Source: Dactylosporangium siamense (lineage in GTDB: Bacteria; Actinomycetota; Actinomycetes; Mycobacteriales; Micromonosporaceae). Taken from it: a stretch of DNA of 64,000 nt. The position numbers and the translations under genes were made by a program. Below are positions 34,145-41,889 of this stretch, piece after piece (position 1 is the stretch's first letter; every line of letters begins with the position of its first letter). The notes beneath the pieces are model-generated. The model was given only the letters and a program-made list of their open reading frames with translations, made no database searches and was not told the DNA's origin. The stretch spans positions 88,538 through 152,537 of the forward strand of contig NZ_BONQ01000096.1 in assembly GCF_016862795.1 (NCBI RefSeq). Direction: 5' to 3'.

Positions 34145-35662
34145 ATGCAGACCCTGAAGCGTCGCCTGGCCCCGGCGAAACGCCGTCCGGCATCCGCGGG
34201 CCTGGCCGGCAAGCGCCGGTCCCGGAAGCGGCTGGCCCGTCCGAAGATCTCCGGCCGCCGGATCCTGGTGGCCGTGGTCGCCGTGTTCCTGCTGTTCAGC
34301 GTCGGCCGGTCGGTGCTGCCGGCGCTCGGCATCGAGACGCCGGGGCTGCCGTCGTTCGGCGGCGGCGGGGACACGCCGACCGACGCGCCGACGACCAAGG
34401 CGCCGAAGGCGCCGACCGTCGACCTGAACGGGGTCATGGTGCCCGGCGGCGGCGAGCCGATGATCACGCTGAACCCTGGCCTGGTCCGGCTCGGCGGCAC
34501 GGTCACGGTCAACGGCTCCGGCTTCGACCAGGGGTCCGTTGTCGAGGTGTACCTGGGCCCGTCCGCCACCGCGGCCCAGCCGTCGGGCAAGTCCAAGCCG
34601 TCCAAGGCCGCCGCCGGGAAGCCGGTCATGGTGGGCACCGCGAAGGCCGGCAAGTACGGCATCTTCACGCTCAACTTCCCGTTCCCCACCAAGATGACCA
34701 CGCCGGTGTTGGAGGTGACCGCCCAGGCGCGCGGCAGCGACAAGGTCGCCAAGGCCGACGCGGCGGTCGCGCAGGGCGCCGGGCAGGCGGCGCTGTCCGC
34801 CGTGGTCGGCAAGCCCGGCGACGTCATCAACCTGACCGTGAAGGGCTTCTCCCCGGGCGAGGAGCTGCAGGTCTTCTGGGGCCGCATCAATGGTGACCCC
34901 GCCCTCACCCTCAAGGCCGACGAGGATGGCTCGGTGGGTAAGACCCCGATCAAAGTAGGGGTCACGGCGGTCGGGACGACCAGTCTGGTGGTCGTGGGCA
35001 AGACGAGTGGCGCGGCGGCGAGTGCCCCGTTCCAGGTGCTGCGGCTGTACCCGTCGATCAAGCTCGCGCCGTACGCGGTGAAGGCGACCCAGTCGATCAC
35101 CTTCTCCGGCGCCGGCTTCGCGCCGGGCGAGCGGGTCCTGGTGCGGCTGAACGCGGCCGGCGGGCAGCCGGTCATGGCGGTGACGACCGACGGCGCCGGC
35201 GGGTTCAAGGGCGCCGGGCTGACCATGCCCTACCAGCTCAAGGGCGCCCAGTCGCTGGTGTTCATCGGCGAGCAGAGCCGGGCCGCGACCTCGACCGGGT
35301 TCACGATCCTGCCCTACACGCCGCAGGCCCGCACCAACGCCTACGGTGGCCTGCCCGGCACGGTGGTCAACTTCTACGCCACCCAGTTCGCGCCGAACGA
35401 GGCCGTGCACGTCTACGCCAAGACGTCCAAGGGCGCCAAGGGTGACCTGGTGTCGGCGTTCCGGGTCGACAAGAAGGGCACGGCCCGCGCGGTCGGCCAG
35501 TACACGATCCCGGGCAACACCGAGAACAGCGTCATCTTCGAGCTGCGCGGGCAGCTCAGCGGCTCCACCGCGACGGTCAACTTCAAGGTCGACAGTTCCG
35601 GCGGGCCGGTCGACATCCCGACGCCGAAGCCGTATGTCCTGCCGAAGGATCTGGAGAAGTAA
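34145..35662 (+). CDS. Membrane-anchored protein with repeated IPT/TIG-like domains
   Basis: A 505-residue exported protein. A very basic N-terminus (QTLKRRLAPAKRR to RKRLARPKISGRR) precedes one helix (ILVAVVAVFLLFSVGRSVL) and a Pro/Thr/Gly linker. About four beta-sandwich repeats of ~90-100 residues follow, each with a G-F-x-P/Q-G turn: GSGFDQGSVVEVY, KGFSPGEELQVFW, GAGFAPGERVLVRL and ATQFAPNEAVHVY. These look like cell-surface carbohydrate- or protein-binding modules. The ATG at 34145 has GGGAG upstream and lies 16 nt after the GT39 stop, so it belongs to the operon. A structural or glycan-binding role is likely. Confidence 0.75.
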   Translation: MQTLKRRLAPAKRRPASAGLAGKRRSRKRLARPKISGRRILVAVVAVFLLFSVGRSVLPALGIETPGLPSFGGGGDTPTDAPTTKAPKAPTVDLNGVMVPGGGEPMITLNPGLVRLGGTVTVNGSGFDQGSVVEVYLGPSATAAQPSGKSKPSKAAAGKPVMVGTAKAGKYGIFTLNFPFPTKMTTPVLEVTAQARGSDKVAKADAAVAQGAGQAALSAVVGKPGDVINLTVKGFSPGEELQVFWGRINGDPALTLKADEDGSVGKTPIKVGVTAVGTTSLVVVGKTSGAAASAPFQVLRLYPSIKLAPYAVKATQSITFSGAGFAPGERVLVRLNAAGGQPVMAVTTDGAGGFKGAGLTMPYQLKGAQSLVFIGEQSRAATSTGFTILPYTPQARTNAYGGLPGTVVNFYATQFAPNEAVHVYAKTSKGAKGDLVSAFRVDKKGTARAVGQYTIPGNTENSVIFELRGQLSGSTATVNFKVDSSGGPVDIPTPKPYVLPKDLEK

Positions 35663-35667
35663 CCCCG

Positions 35668-36744
35668 GTGTACTGGCAGGCTTTTCGGGCCGCCCCGGAG
35701 GCGTTGATCGTGCTCGACGCCGCCGGGGTGGTCCGGCTCGCCAGCAGCGCCGCGGAGGGGCTCTTCGGCCGGGTGACCGCCGACCTCGTCGGCCGCCGGG
35801 TCGACGAGCTGCTCATCAGCGATCCGCGGGGAGCCCTCCCCGAACCGTCCGGGGGTCAGGAGTCCGACGGGGAGCCGATCTACACCACGTCCGCGATCCG
35901 CCAGCCCGACGGGGCGGAGCTGCCGGTGGACGTGCGGCTGCGGACCCTGCCGGGTGACCCCAGCGGCCTGGTCGTGCTCGCCGTCGACGACCAGGGGTCC
36001 GGCGGGCTGTCCCGGGCCAGCCTCGAACACCGCGTCGCCCGCCTGCAACAGGCGGGCGTCGCGCAGGAGCAGGCGCTCGGCGACGTCATCCTCAACCAGG
36101 AACGGGAACGGGCCCGCATCGCCGCCGGCGTGCACGACGACAGCCTGCAGGTGATCACCGCGGCGATGCTGCGGCTGCAGCACCTGCGCCGCCGGCTGCG
36201 CGAGCCGCGGGACCTGGAGCTGCTCGGCAAGCTGGAGGACAGCCTGGCGCTCGCGGCCGACCGGCTGCGCCGCCTGATCTTCGACTTCCGGCCGCCGAAA
36301 CTGTCCAGCGAGGGGCTCGCCGCGGCGACCCGCGATCTCCTGGACGGGCTCGCGGAGGACCATTCGCTGGTCGTGCACCTGGACAACCGGCTGCGTGACG
36401 AGCCGGCGCTGCCCACGCGGCTGCTGCTGTTCCGGATGCTGCAGGAGGCCGTCGCCAACGTCGCCAAGCACGCCGACGCCGACGAGTGCACGGTCGTCCT
36501 CGGCGAGCAGGACGACGGCTACCTGGTCCGGGTCGTCGACGACGGGATCGGCGCGGAGAATGTCGAAGGGCACGTCGAGGCCGACTTCGAGACCCCCGCC
36601 GGGCATCTCGGCCTGATCCTCATGCGGGAGCGTGCGGCGCTCGCCGGCGGCTGGATCCGGATCAGCAGCGTCGCCGGCAGCGGCACCACCGTCACGTTCT
36701 GGGTGCCGCGCGGCGCCGACCTGCAATCCAAAGGAGCCGCCTGA
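35668..36744 (+). CDS. PAS-domain sensor histidine kinase (HisKA_3), cytoplasmic
   Basis: A 358-residue soluble kinase. A PAS domain covers residues ~1-107 (FRAAPEALIVLDAAGVVRLAS). After a linker helix comes the phospho-acceptor segment RERARIAAGVHDDSLQVITA with H156, then an N-box EAVANVAKHADA and a degenerate G-box (DDGIGA, then HLGLILMRERAAL). It starts with GTG 6 nt after the surface-protein stop and shares one nucleotide with the regulator gene downstream. It therefore appears to be co-transcribed with the glycan cluster, an unusual placement for a kinase. Confidence 0.88.
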   Translation: MYWQAFRAAPEALIVLDAAGVVRLASSAAEGLFGRVTADLVGRRVDELLISDPRGALPEPSGGQESDGEPIYTTSAIRQPDGAELPVDVRLRTLPGDPSGLVVLAVDDQGSGGLSRASLEHRVARLQQAGVAQEQALGDVILNQERERARIAAGVHDDSLQVITAAMLRLQHLRRRLREPRDLELLGKLEDSLALAADRLRRLIFDFRPPKLSSEGLAAATRDLLDGLAEDHSLVVHLDNRLRDEPALPTRLLLFRMLQEAVANVAKHADADECTVVLGEQDDGYLVRVVDDGIGAENVEGHVEADFETPAGHLGLILMRERAALAGGWIRISSVAGSGTTVTFWVPRGADLQSKGAA

Positions 36745-37403
36745 TGCGTTACCGCGTGCTGATCGTCGAGGACCACCAGGTGGTCGCCGAAGGGCTCGCA
36801 GCCCTGCTCAACGAGCACCCCGAGCTGCGGGTGGTGGCGATCGCCGGCGGGGTCGGGGAGGTCGAGCACCTCGCCGACGTCGAGCGAGTCGACGTGGTGC
36901 TGTGCGACTACTGGCTGCCCGACGGGACCGGCCCGGAGGCGGTCGCCGCGCTGCGGCTGCACCTGCCGGACGTGGCGATCGTGTTCCTCAGCGCCGACAG
37001 CAGCGACGAGGTGGTCCTCGCCGCCCTGGAGGCCGGGGCCGCCGGCTACCTGGTGAAGAGCTCGGCCGGGGCCGACGTCGCCGACGCGGTCCGCCGGGCC
37101 GTCGACGGGGAGATCCTGGTGCCGGCCCGCCAGCTGGCGAAGCTCCTGGCGCGGCGGCGGGAGCGCTCGCACCGCTCCGCCGAGCACGCCCGGCGGCTGG
37201 ACAGCCTCACCCCGCGGGAGCGGCAGATCCTGAGCCTGATGACGGCCGGGATGGACAACCGGGACATCGCCCGGGAGCTGAGCATCAGCTACACCACGGT
37301 CCGCAGCCACGTGCGGCACCTGTTGTCGAAGATGGGTGCCCGATCCAAGCTGGAGGCGGTGGTACGCGCGGCCGACTGGGACGCTCCTACAGTTGCACCA
37401 TGA
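36744..37403 (+). CDS. NarL/LuxR-family response regulator
   Basis: A 219-residue regulator with pocket IVEDH, phospho-acceptor D55 in LCDYWLPDGTG, Lys in YLVKSSAG and a LuxR helix-turn-helix (LTPRERQILSLMTAGMDN, then ISYTTVRSHVRHLLSKM). Its ATG overlaps the kinase stop (TGATG). It ends 90 nt before the GH5 gene, whose promoter region holds an inverted repeat, a possible target. Likely the cognate partner of the PAS kinase. Confidence 0.92.
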   Translation: MRYRVLIVEDHQVVAEGLAALLNEHPELRVVAIAGGVGEVEHLADVERVDVVLCDYWLPDGTGPEAVAALRLHLPDVAIVFLSADSSDEVVLAALEAGAAGYLVKSSAGADVADAVRRAVDGEILVPARQLAKLLARRRERSHRSAEHARRLDSLTPRERQILSLMTAGMDNRDIARELSISYTTVRSHVRHLLSKMGARSKLEAVVRAADWDAPTVAP

Positions 37404-37453
37404 GCATTTCGGACATTCGTACGCTGACCTGAAATTTCCGAATCCGTAATGTT

Positions 37454-37492
37454 TTGACCTGCCCGACGTCGTCGTACGTGAGGACAGGTCAA
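37454..37492. promoter_or_regulatory. Inverted repeat TTGACCTG/CAGGTCAA before the GH5 gene
   Basis: Perfect 8-bp arms lie at 37454-37461 and 37485-37492, 31 bp centre to centre; the right arm ends 1 nt before the TTG start at 37494. The left arm contains a -35-like TTGACC, with TACGTG (37475-37480) 15 nt after it as a weak -10. The repeat could be an operator or a hairpin that hides the start. Upstream, 37404-37440 holds ATTTCGG and GAAATTTCCG motifs also seen in other gaps. Confidence 0.5.
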
Positions 37493-37493
37493 G

Positions 37494-38693
37494 TTGAAGC
37501 GTTCCCGTCTCGTGTGGCTGAGCGCCACCCTGGCGCTTGCCGCCGCCGTCACCGCAGGTTGTACCGCCATGAACTCCGCTGACAACACCGAACCCCAGGC
37601 CGTCGGCCGGCAGCTGAAGCTGCCGTTGCACACCGACGGCAACCGGATCGTCGACGCCGCCGGAAAGACGGTCACCTTCACCGGCGTCAACTGGTTCGGC
37701 CTGGAGACCAATACGTTCGCCCCGCACGGGCTGTGGTCCCGATCCCTGGACGAGATGCTCGACCAGATGGCGGCACAGGGCTTCAACTCGGTGCGGCTGC
37801 CCTTCAGCAACGAGCTGTTCGACGCCACCGCCAAGCCCAACGGTGTCGACTACAAGCTCAACCCCACCCTGCAGGGCCTCACCGGCCCGCAGATCATGGA
37901 CAAGGTCGTCGAGGGCATCACCAAGCGCGGCATGATGGTGATCCTCGACCGGCACCGGCCGACCTCGCAGGGCCAGAGCAACCTCTGGTACACCGACAAG
38001 GTCAGCGAGGAGCGCTGGATCAGCGACTGGGTGAAGCTCGCGAAGCAGTACCGCGACAACCCCCTGGTCGTCGGCGCCGACCTGCACAACGAGCCGCACG
38101 GCGAGGCCACCTGGGGCACCGGCGGCGAGAAGACCGACTGGCGGGCCGCCGCCGAGCGGGCCGGCAACGCCGTGCTCAAGGAGAACCCGAACTGGCTCAT
38201 CGTCGTGGAGGGCATCGAGTCCTACGACGGCGACGGGTACTGGTGGGGCGGCAACCTGCAGGGTGCGGCCAAGGACCCGGTCCGGCTCTCCGACCCGAAG
38301 AAGCTGGTCTACTCCGCGCACGACTACAGCCCCAAGGTGTGGTCGCAGCAGTGGTTCACCGACAAGAACTTCCCCAACAACATGCCGGCGCTGTGGGACA
38401 AGCAGTTCGGCTACCTCGTGAAGAACAACGTCGCGCCGGTGCTGATGGGTGAGTTCGGCGGCCGTTCCGTCGCCGAGACCGACGCCAAGGGCGAGAAGGA
38501 CCTCGAGGGCATCTGGCAGCGGCACCTGATCGCGTACCTGAAGGACAACGGGCTCAGCTACACGTACTGGTCCTGGAACCCGAACTCCGGCGACACCGGC
38601 GGGGTCCTGAAGGACGACTGGAAGACCATCGACCAGGCCAAGATGGACCTGCTCAAGTCCTACCAGTCGGTGCCGGCGGGCAAGAAGCCGTAG
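37494..38693 (+). CDS. GH5-family glycoside hydrolase lipoprotein
   Basis: A 399-residue secreted lipoprotein. The signal peptide KRSRLVWLSATLALAAAVTAGC ends in a lipobox (VTAGC, lipid-anchored C23). The GH5 barrel follows: the substrate block VNWFGLET, acid/base E200 in GADLHNEPHG and nucleophile E320 in VLMGEFGGR. Relatives cut beta-1,4-glucans, so it may trim or release the polysaccharide made by the GT2 cluster. The TTG start gives a proper signal peptide but has only a weak GAGGAC ribosome-binding site. A perfect 15-bp hairpin follows the stop. Confidence 0.9.
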   Translation: MKRSRLVWLSATLALAAAVTAGCTAMNSADNTEPQAVGRQLKLPLHTDGNRIVDAAGKTVTFTGVNWFGLETNTFAPHGLWSRSLDEMLDQMAAQGFNSVRLPFSNELFDATAKPNGVDYKLNPTLQGLTGPQIMDKVVEGITKRGMMVILDRHRPTSQGQSNLWYTDKVSEERWISDWVKLAKQYRDNPLVVGADLHNEPHGEATWGTGGEKTDWRAAAERAGNAVLKENPNWLIVVEGIESYDGDGYWWGGNLQGAAKDPVRLSDPKKLVYSAHDYSPKVWSQQWFTDKNFPNNMPALWDKQFGYLVKNNVAPVLMGEFGGRSVAETDAKGEKDLEGIWQRHLIAYLKDNGLSYTYWSWNPNSGDTGGVLKDDWKTIDQAKMDLLKSYQSVPAGKKP

Positions 38694-38705
38694 GCGCATG
38701 TCGAT

Positions 38706-38744
38706 GGCCCTCCCCACGCTGTTATGTTCAGCGTGGGGAGGGCC
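38706..38744 (+). terminator. Terminator hairpin that also covers the next gene's ribosome-binding site
   Basis: A perfect 15-bp stem (38706-38720 with 38730-38744) has a 9-nt loop GTTATGTTC, 12 nt after the GH5 stop. The right arm contains GGGGAGGG, the only ribosome-binding site for the ATG at 38747. The loop holds TATGTT (38723-38728), a good -10 whose expected start lies inside the right arm. Read-through mRNA would fold and hide the site; mRNA from the loop promoter would not. Confidence 0.7.
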
Positions 38745-38746
38745 TC

Positions 38747-39643
38747 ATGCCGTTTCAGGAACGGGACACCACGGTCGGCGACCTGCACGCGATCATCACC
38801 GCTCCTTCTGGCCCGCCGGTGGCGGGTCTCGTCCTCATCGACGGCTCGGGGCCCGCGACCCGGCACGACTGGGTCGGCATCCCTTCGTGGTTGGCGGAAC
38901 GTGGGATCGCCTCGCTGCGGCACGACAAGCCCGGCTGTGGCGGGTCGCCCGGCGACTGGCGGGAGCAGTCCTACGAGGACCGGGCCACCGAGGCCCTGGC
39001 CGCCGTCGCCACGCTGCGCGCCGAGACCGGCGTCGAGCGGGTCGGCGTCATCGGCTACAGCCAGGGCGGCTGGATCGCCCTCATCGCCGCCGCCCGCCGC
39101 CCCCAGGAGATCGACTTCATGGTCACCCTGTCCGGGCCGGCGGTCGGCGTCGCCGAGCAGGAACGGGTGTCCGCCGAGCGGTCCCTGCGCCGGGCCGGTC
39201 ACCCGCCCGCCGTCGTCGACGAGGCGATGCGCTGGGTCGACGAGCGCGCCGCCCGGCTCGCCGTCGGTGACCCGCCGGCGGACGTCCTCGCCGCGCAGGG
39301 CCGGCACGCCGGTCGCGTCTGGCACGACATCGTCGCCGCCGCGCCGTACGACACGGTGGAGACCCTCGGGTTCTTCGCCCGGGCGCTGAGCTTCGACCCG
39401 GCGGCGCTGATCCCGCACCTGCGCTGCCCGATCCTCGCGCTCTACGGCGCCGCCGACGAGAAGGTGCCCGTCGAGCGCAGCGTCGCGGTGCTCGCCGAGC
39501 GGCTGCCCGGGCTGCACCGCGGGCGCAACGCGATCGCCGTCCTGCCGGGGGCCGACCACATGCTGTTCGTCGCGGAGGGTGAGCACTCACCCGCGTTTCT
39601 GCCGATGTTGGGGGCGTTCCTCGACCTCGTGACGCTGTCGTAG
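38747..39643 (+). CDS. Alpha/beta hydrolase (dienelactone hydrolase-like)
   Basis: A 298-residue soluble hydrolase. The nucleophile elbow is GYSQGG, the catalytic Asp is in YGAADEKVPVE and the His in PGADHMLF, so the triad is complete. The substrate is unknown; there is no signal peptide. It is monocistronic, following the GH5 terminator and preceding the first Liv transporter by 131 nt. Confidence 0.88.
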   Translation: MPFQERDTTVGDLHAIITAPSGPPVAGLVLIDGSGPATRHDWVGIPSWLAERGIASLRHDKPGCGGSPGDWREQSYEDRATEALAAVATLRAETGVERVGVIGYSQGGWIALIAAARRPQEIDFMVTLSGPAVGVAEQERVSAERSLRRAGHPPAVVDEAMRWVDERAARLAVGDPPADVLAAQGRHAGRVWHDIVAAAPYDTVETLGFFARALSFDPAALIPHLRCPILALYGAADEKVPVERSVAVLAERLPGLHRGRNAIAVLPGADHMLFVAEGEHSPAFLPMLGAFLDLVTLS

Positions 39644-39673
39644 GGCAGCGAACCGGGCAACCCGCCTGACTTG

Positions 39674-39770
39674 TGTGGCCTGCCCACATAGCTCGGTGCC
39701 CTACGCCACTCCTAGCGTGTGCGAACACCGCCAGCAGGCGCTGGCCTTAACCAGGCGTTCACACGGAGGA
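39674..39770 (+). promoter_or_regulatory. Upstream region of the first Liv operon
   Basis: The 130-nt gap holds a TGTGG-CCTGC-CCACA inverted repeat (39674-39688), a TAGCGT -10-like box (39713-39718) and a GGAGGA ribosome-binding site (39765-39770) before the GTG at 39774. The repeat is a candidate operator for the transporter. Confidence 0.4.
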
Positions 39771-39773
39771 ATC

Positions 39774-40985
39774 GTGATTCGGCAGACGAGTGCGCCGCGG
39801 CGGCTACTGTTCGCGGCGGTCGGCTTGAGCATGGCGGCGGCGTTCACGTCCGCCTGCAGCAGTCCCCAGGAGGCGGCCAACGAGCCGGCCGGGGACACCA
39901 CCCCGATCAAGGTCGGCCTGGTGTACTCGCAGACGGGTGCCCTGGCCGGCTACGGCAAGCAGTACATCGAGGGCTGGAAGGCGGGCCTCGCGTTCGCCAC
40001 GAAGGGCACCGGCAAGGTCGGCAGCCGGCCCGTCGAGGTCAAGGAGGTCGACGACGCGGGCGACCCGGCCAAGGCCGTCTCCGCCGCCAAGGACCTCATC
40101 GGCCAGGGCTACAAGATCATCGCCGGTAGCACCGGCTCGGCCGTCGCCGGCCAGGTCGCGCCCCTCGCCGCGCAGAACAAGGTGCTGTTCATCTCCGGCC
40201 CGGCGGCGTCCGACGCGGTCACCGGTGTCAACAAGTACACCTTCCGCTCCGGCCGCCAGTCCTACCAGGACGTCCTCGCGGCCAAGTCCTACCTGCCCTC
40301 GCCCACGGGCAAGAAGGTCCTCGTGTTCGCGCAGGAGGGCACCTTCGGCAAGTCCAACGCCGACGCGGTGAAGGCCGTCATCGGCGGCGCCGGCGCCACG
40401 GTCGACAACCTGTTCGTGCCCGCCAGCGCGACCGAGTTCACCGGCTTCGCGGCGCAGGCCAAGAACGCCAAGGCCGACATGATCTTCGTGGCGTGGGCCG
40501 GCACCACCGCCCCGGCCATGTGGACGGCGCTGGACCAGCAGGGCGTGCTCGGCTCCACCATGGTCGTCACCGGCATCGACCAGCGGGCGTCCTGGGCGAC
40601 GTTCGGCGCGGCCGGCGGCAAGCTGTCGCTGCTCGCGCACTACTTCGACGGCGCCAGCGACAACGAGGCCACCACCGCGCTGCGCAAGGGTGTCGAGGGC
40701 GGCAAGCTCGACCTGTTCCACCCGGACGGCTTCACCGCCGCGCAGATGGTCGTGCGGGCGGCCGGCGAGGGCGGCGACGACGCCGACAAGATGGTCACCG
40801 CGCTCGAGGGCTGGAGCTTCGACGGCGTCAAGGGCAAGCTGACCGTCCGCAAGGAGGACCACGCCCTGCTCCAGCCGATGTTCCAGGGCAAGTTCTCCGG
40901 CTCCGGCGCCGACCTGAAGCCGGAGCTCGTCAAGGCGATCGACCCGGCCGACGCGACCCCGCCGGTCGTCCAGATGAAGGGCTGA
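39774..40985 (+). CDS. Branched-chain amino acid-type ABC substrate-binding lipoprotein (Liv1)
   Basis: A 403-residue periplasmic-binding-fold lipoprotein. The lipobox is FTSAC after an Arg-rich signal peptide. The first lobe starts IKVGLVYSQTGALAGYG and has the ligand-pocket IIAGSTGSAVAGQVAPLA, typical of LivJ/LivK-type receptors. These bind amino acids, amides or aromatic acids; the ligand cannot be read from sequence. The GTG at 39774 follows GGAGGA. It leads a five-gene operon with two ATPases and two permeases. Confidence 0.92.
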   Translation: MIRQTSAPRRLLFAAVGLSMAAAFTSACSSPQEAANEPAGDTTPIKVGLVYSQTGALAGYGKQYIEGWKAGLAFATKGTGKVGSRPVEVKEVDDAGDPAKAVSAAKDLIGQGYKIIAGSTGSAVAGQVAPLAAQNKVLFISGPAASDAVTGVNKYTFRSGRQSYQDVLAAKSYLPSPTGKKVLVFAQEGTFGKSNADAVKAVIGGAGATVDNLFVPASATEFTGFAAQAKNAKADMIFVAWAGTTAPAMWTALDQQGVLGSTMVVTGIDQRASWATFGAAGGKLSLLAHYFDGASDNEATTALRKGVEGGKLDLFHPDGFTAAQMVVRAAGEGGDDADKMVTALEGWSFDGVKGKLTVRKEDHALLQPMFQGKFSGSGADLKPELVKAIDPADATPPVVQMKG

Positions 40986-40988
40986 GGG

Positions 40989-41789
40989 TTGTTCCCCCGA
41001 AGCAATGCACCGGCGGCCGGGGTGGTTGACGCCCCGGCCACCGGCCTGCTGTCCACCAGGCGGCTGACCTGGAAGATCGGCGAGGTCGCGATCGTCGACC
41101 ACGTCTCGATCGACCTGGCCGAGGGCGAGTTCCTCGCCGTGATCGGCCCCAACGGCGCCGGCAAGACGTCACTGTTCAACCTGATCTCCGGGCTGCGCCG
41201 GCCGACGGACGGCTCGGTCACCCTCGCCGGGCACGACATCACCGGGCTCGCGCCGCACCGCCGGGCCCGCCGCGGCCTCGGGCGCACCTTCCAGTCCTCG
41301 TCGGTGTTCGGGTCGCTGACCGTGGCGCAGAACGTGCGCCTGGCCGTGCAGGCCCGCCGCGGCGGCTCGATCCGGCCGTTCCCGCTGCCGGGCTCGGACA
41401 AGGACATCGCCGCGCGCGCCGACCGGGTGCTGTGGCGGGTCGGGCTCGACCACCGGGCCGGCACCCTGGCCGGCACCCTCGCCCACGGCGAGAAGCGGAA
41501 GCTGGAGATCGCGCTGCTGCTCGCCGGCGAGCCGAAGGTGCTGCTGCTGGACGAGCCGATGGCCGGCGTCAGCGCCGAGGACGTGCCCGGTCTGGTGGCG
41601 CTGATCAAGACGCTGACCCGCGACGAGCGGCGCAGCGTGCTCATGGTGGAGCACCACATGGACGTGGTCCTGGACCTGGCGGACCGGGTGGCGGTCATGC
41701 ACCACGGCGCCCTGCTCATCTGCGACACCCCGGAGGTCGTCATGGCCGACCGGACCGTCCAGGAGGCGTACCTGGGGGAGAAGCTGTGA
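40989..41789 (+). CDS. livG: ABC transporter ATP-binding protein, LivG type (Liv1)
   Basis: A 266-residue ATPase. Walker A is GPNGAGKTS, the Q-loop TFQSSSVFGSL, Walker B VLLLDEPMAG and the H-loop VEHHMDV. The signature reads LAHGEKRKLEIA, the degenerate form normal for LivG. Two starts are possible: TTG 40989, 3 nt after the receptor stop, or GTG 41022, which trims 11 residues. It powers the LivHM permease pair encoded downstream. Confidence 0.92.
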   Translation: MFPRSNAPAAGVVDAPATGLLSTRRLTWKIGEVAIVDHVSIDLAEGEFLAVIGPNGAGKTSLFNLISGLRRPTDGSVTLAGHDITGLAPHRRARRGLGRTFQSSSVFGSLTVAQNVRLAVQARRGGSIRPFPLPGSDKDIAARADRVLWRVGLDHRAGTLAGTLAHGEKRKLEIALLLAGEPKVLLLDEPMAGVSAEDVPGLVALIKTLTRDERRSVLMVEHHMDVVLDLADRVAVMHHGALLICDTPEVVMADRTVQEAYLGEKL

Positions 41790-41809
41790 GACATCCTCTG
41801 TCATCGGTG

Positions 41810-41850
41810 ATGTCGGCTCGCTTCGCTCCCCGACATAACCGAAATGTCGG
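41810..41850 (+). repeat. Mutually exclusive hairpins between livG and livF
   Basis: CCGACAT (41830-41836) can pair with ATGTCGG at 41810-41816 or with ATGTCGG at 41844-41850, but not with both. CCGAAATGTCGG (41839-41850) overlaps the second. The 100-nt gap is unusual in an operon whose other joints overlap. It could set the livG/livF ratio, be a processing site, or be a dispersed repeat. Confidence 0.5.
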
Positions 41851-41889
41851 ACATGTTCGCGCAGCGGACCTGTCCGGGAAGGTGACACC

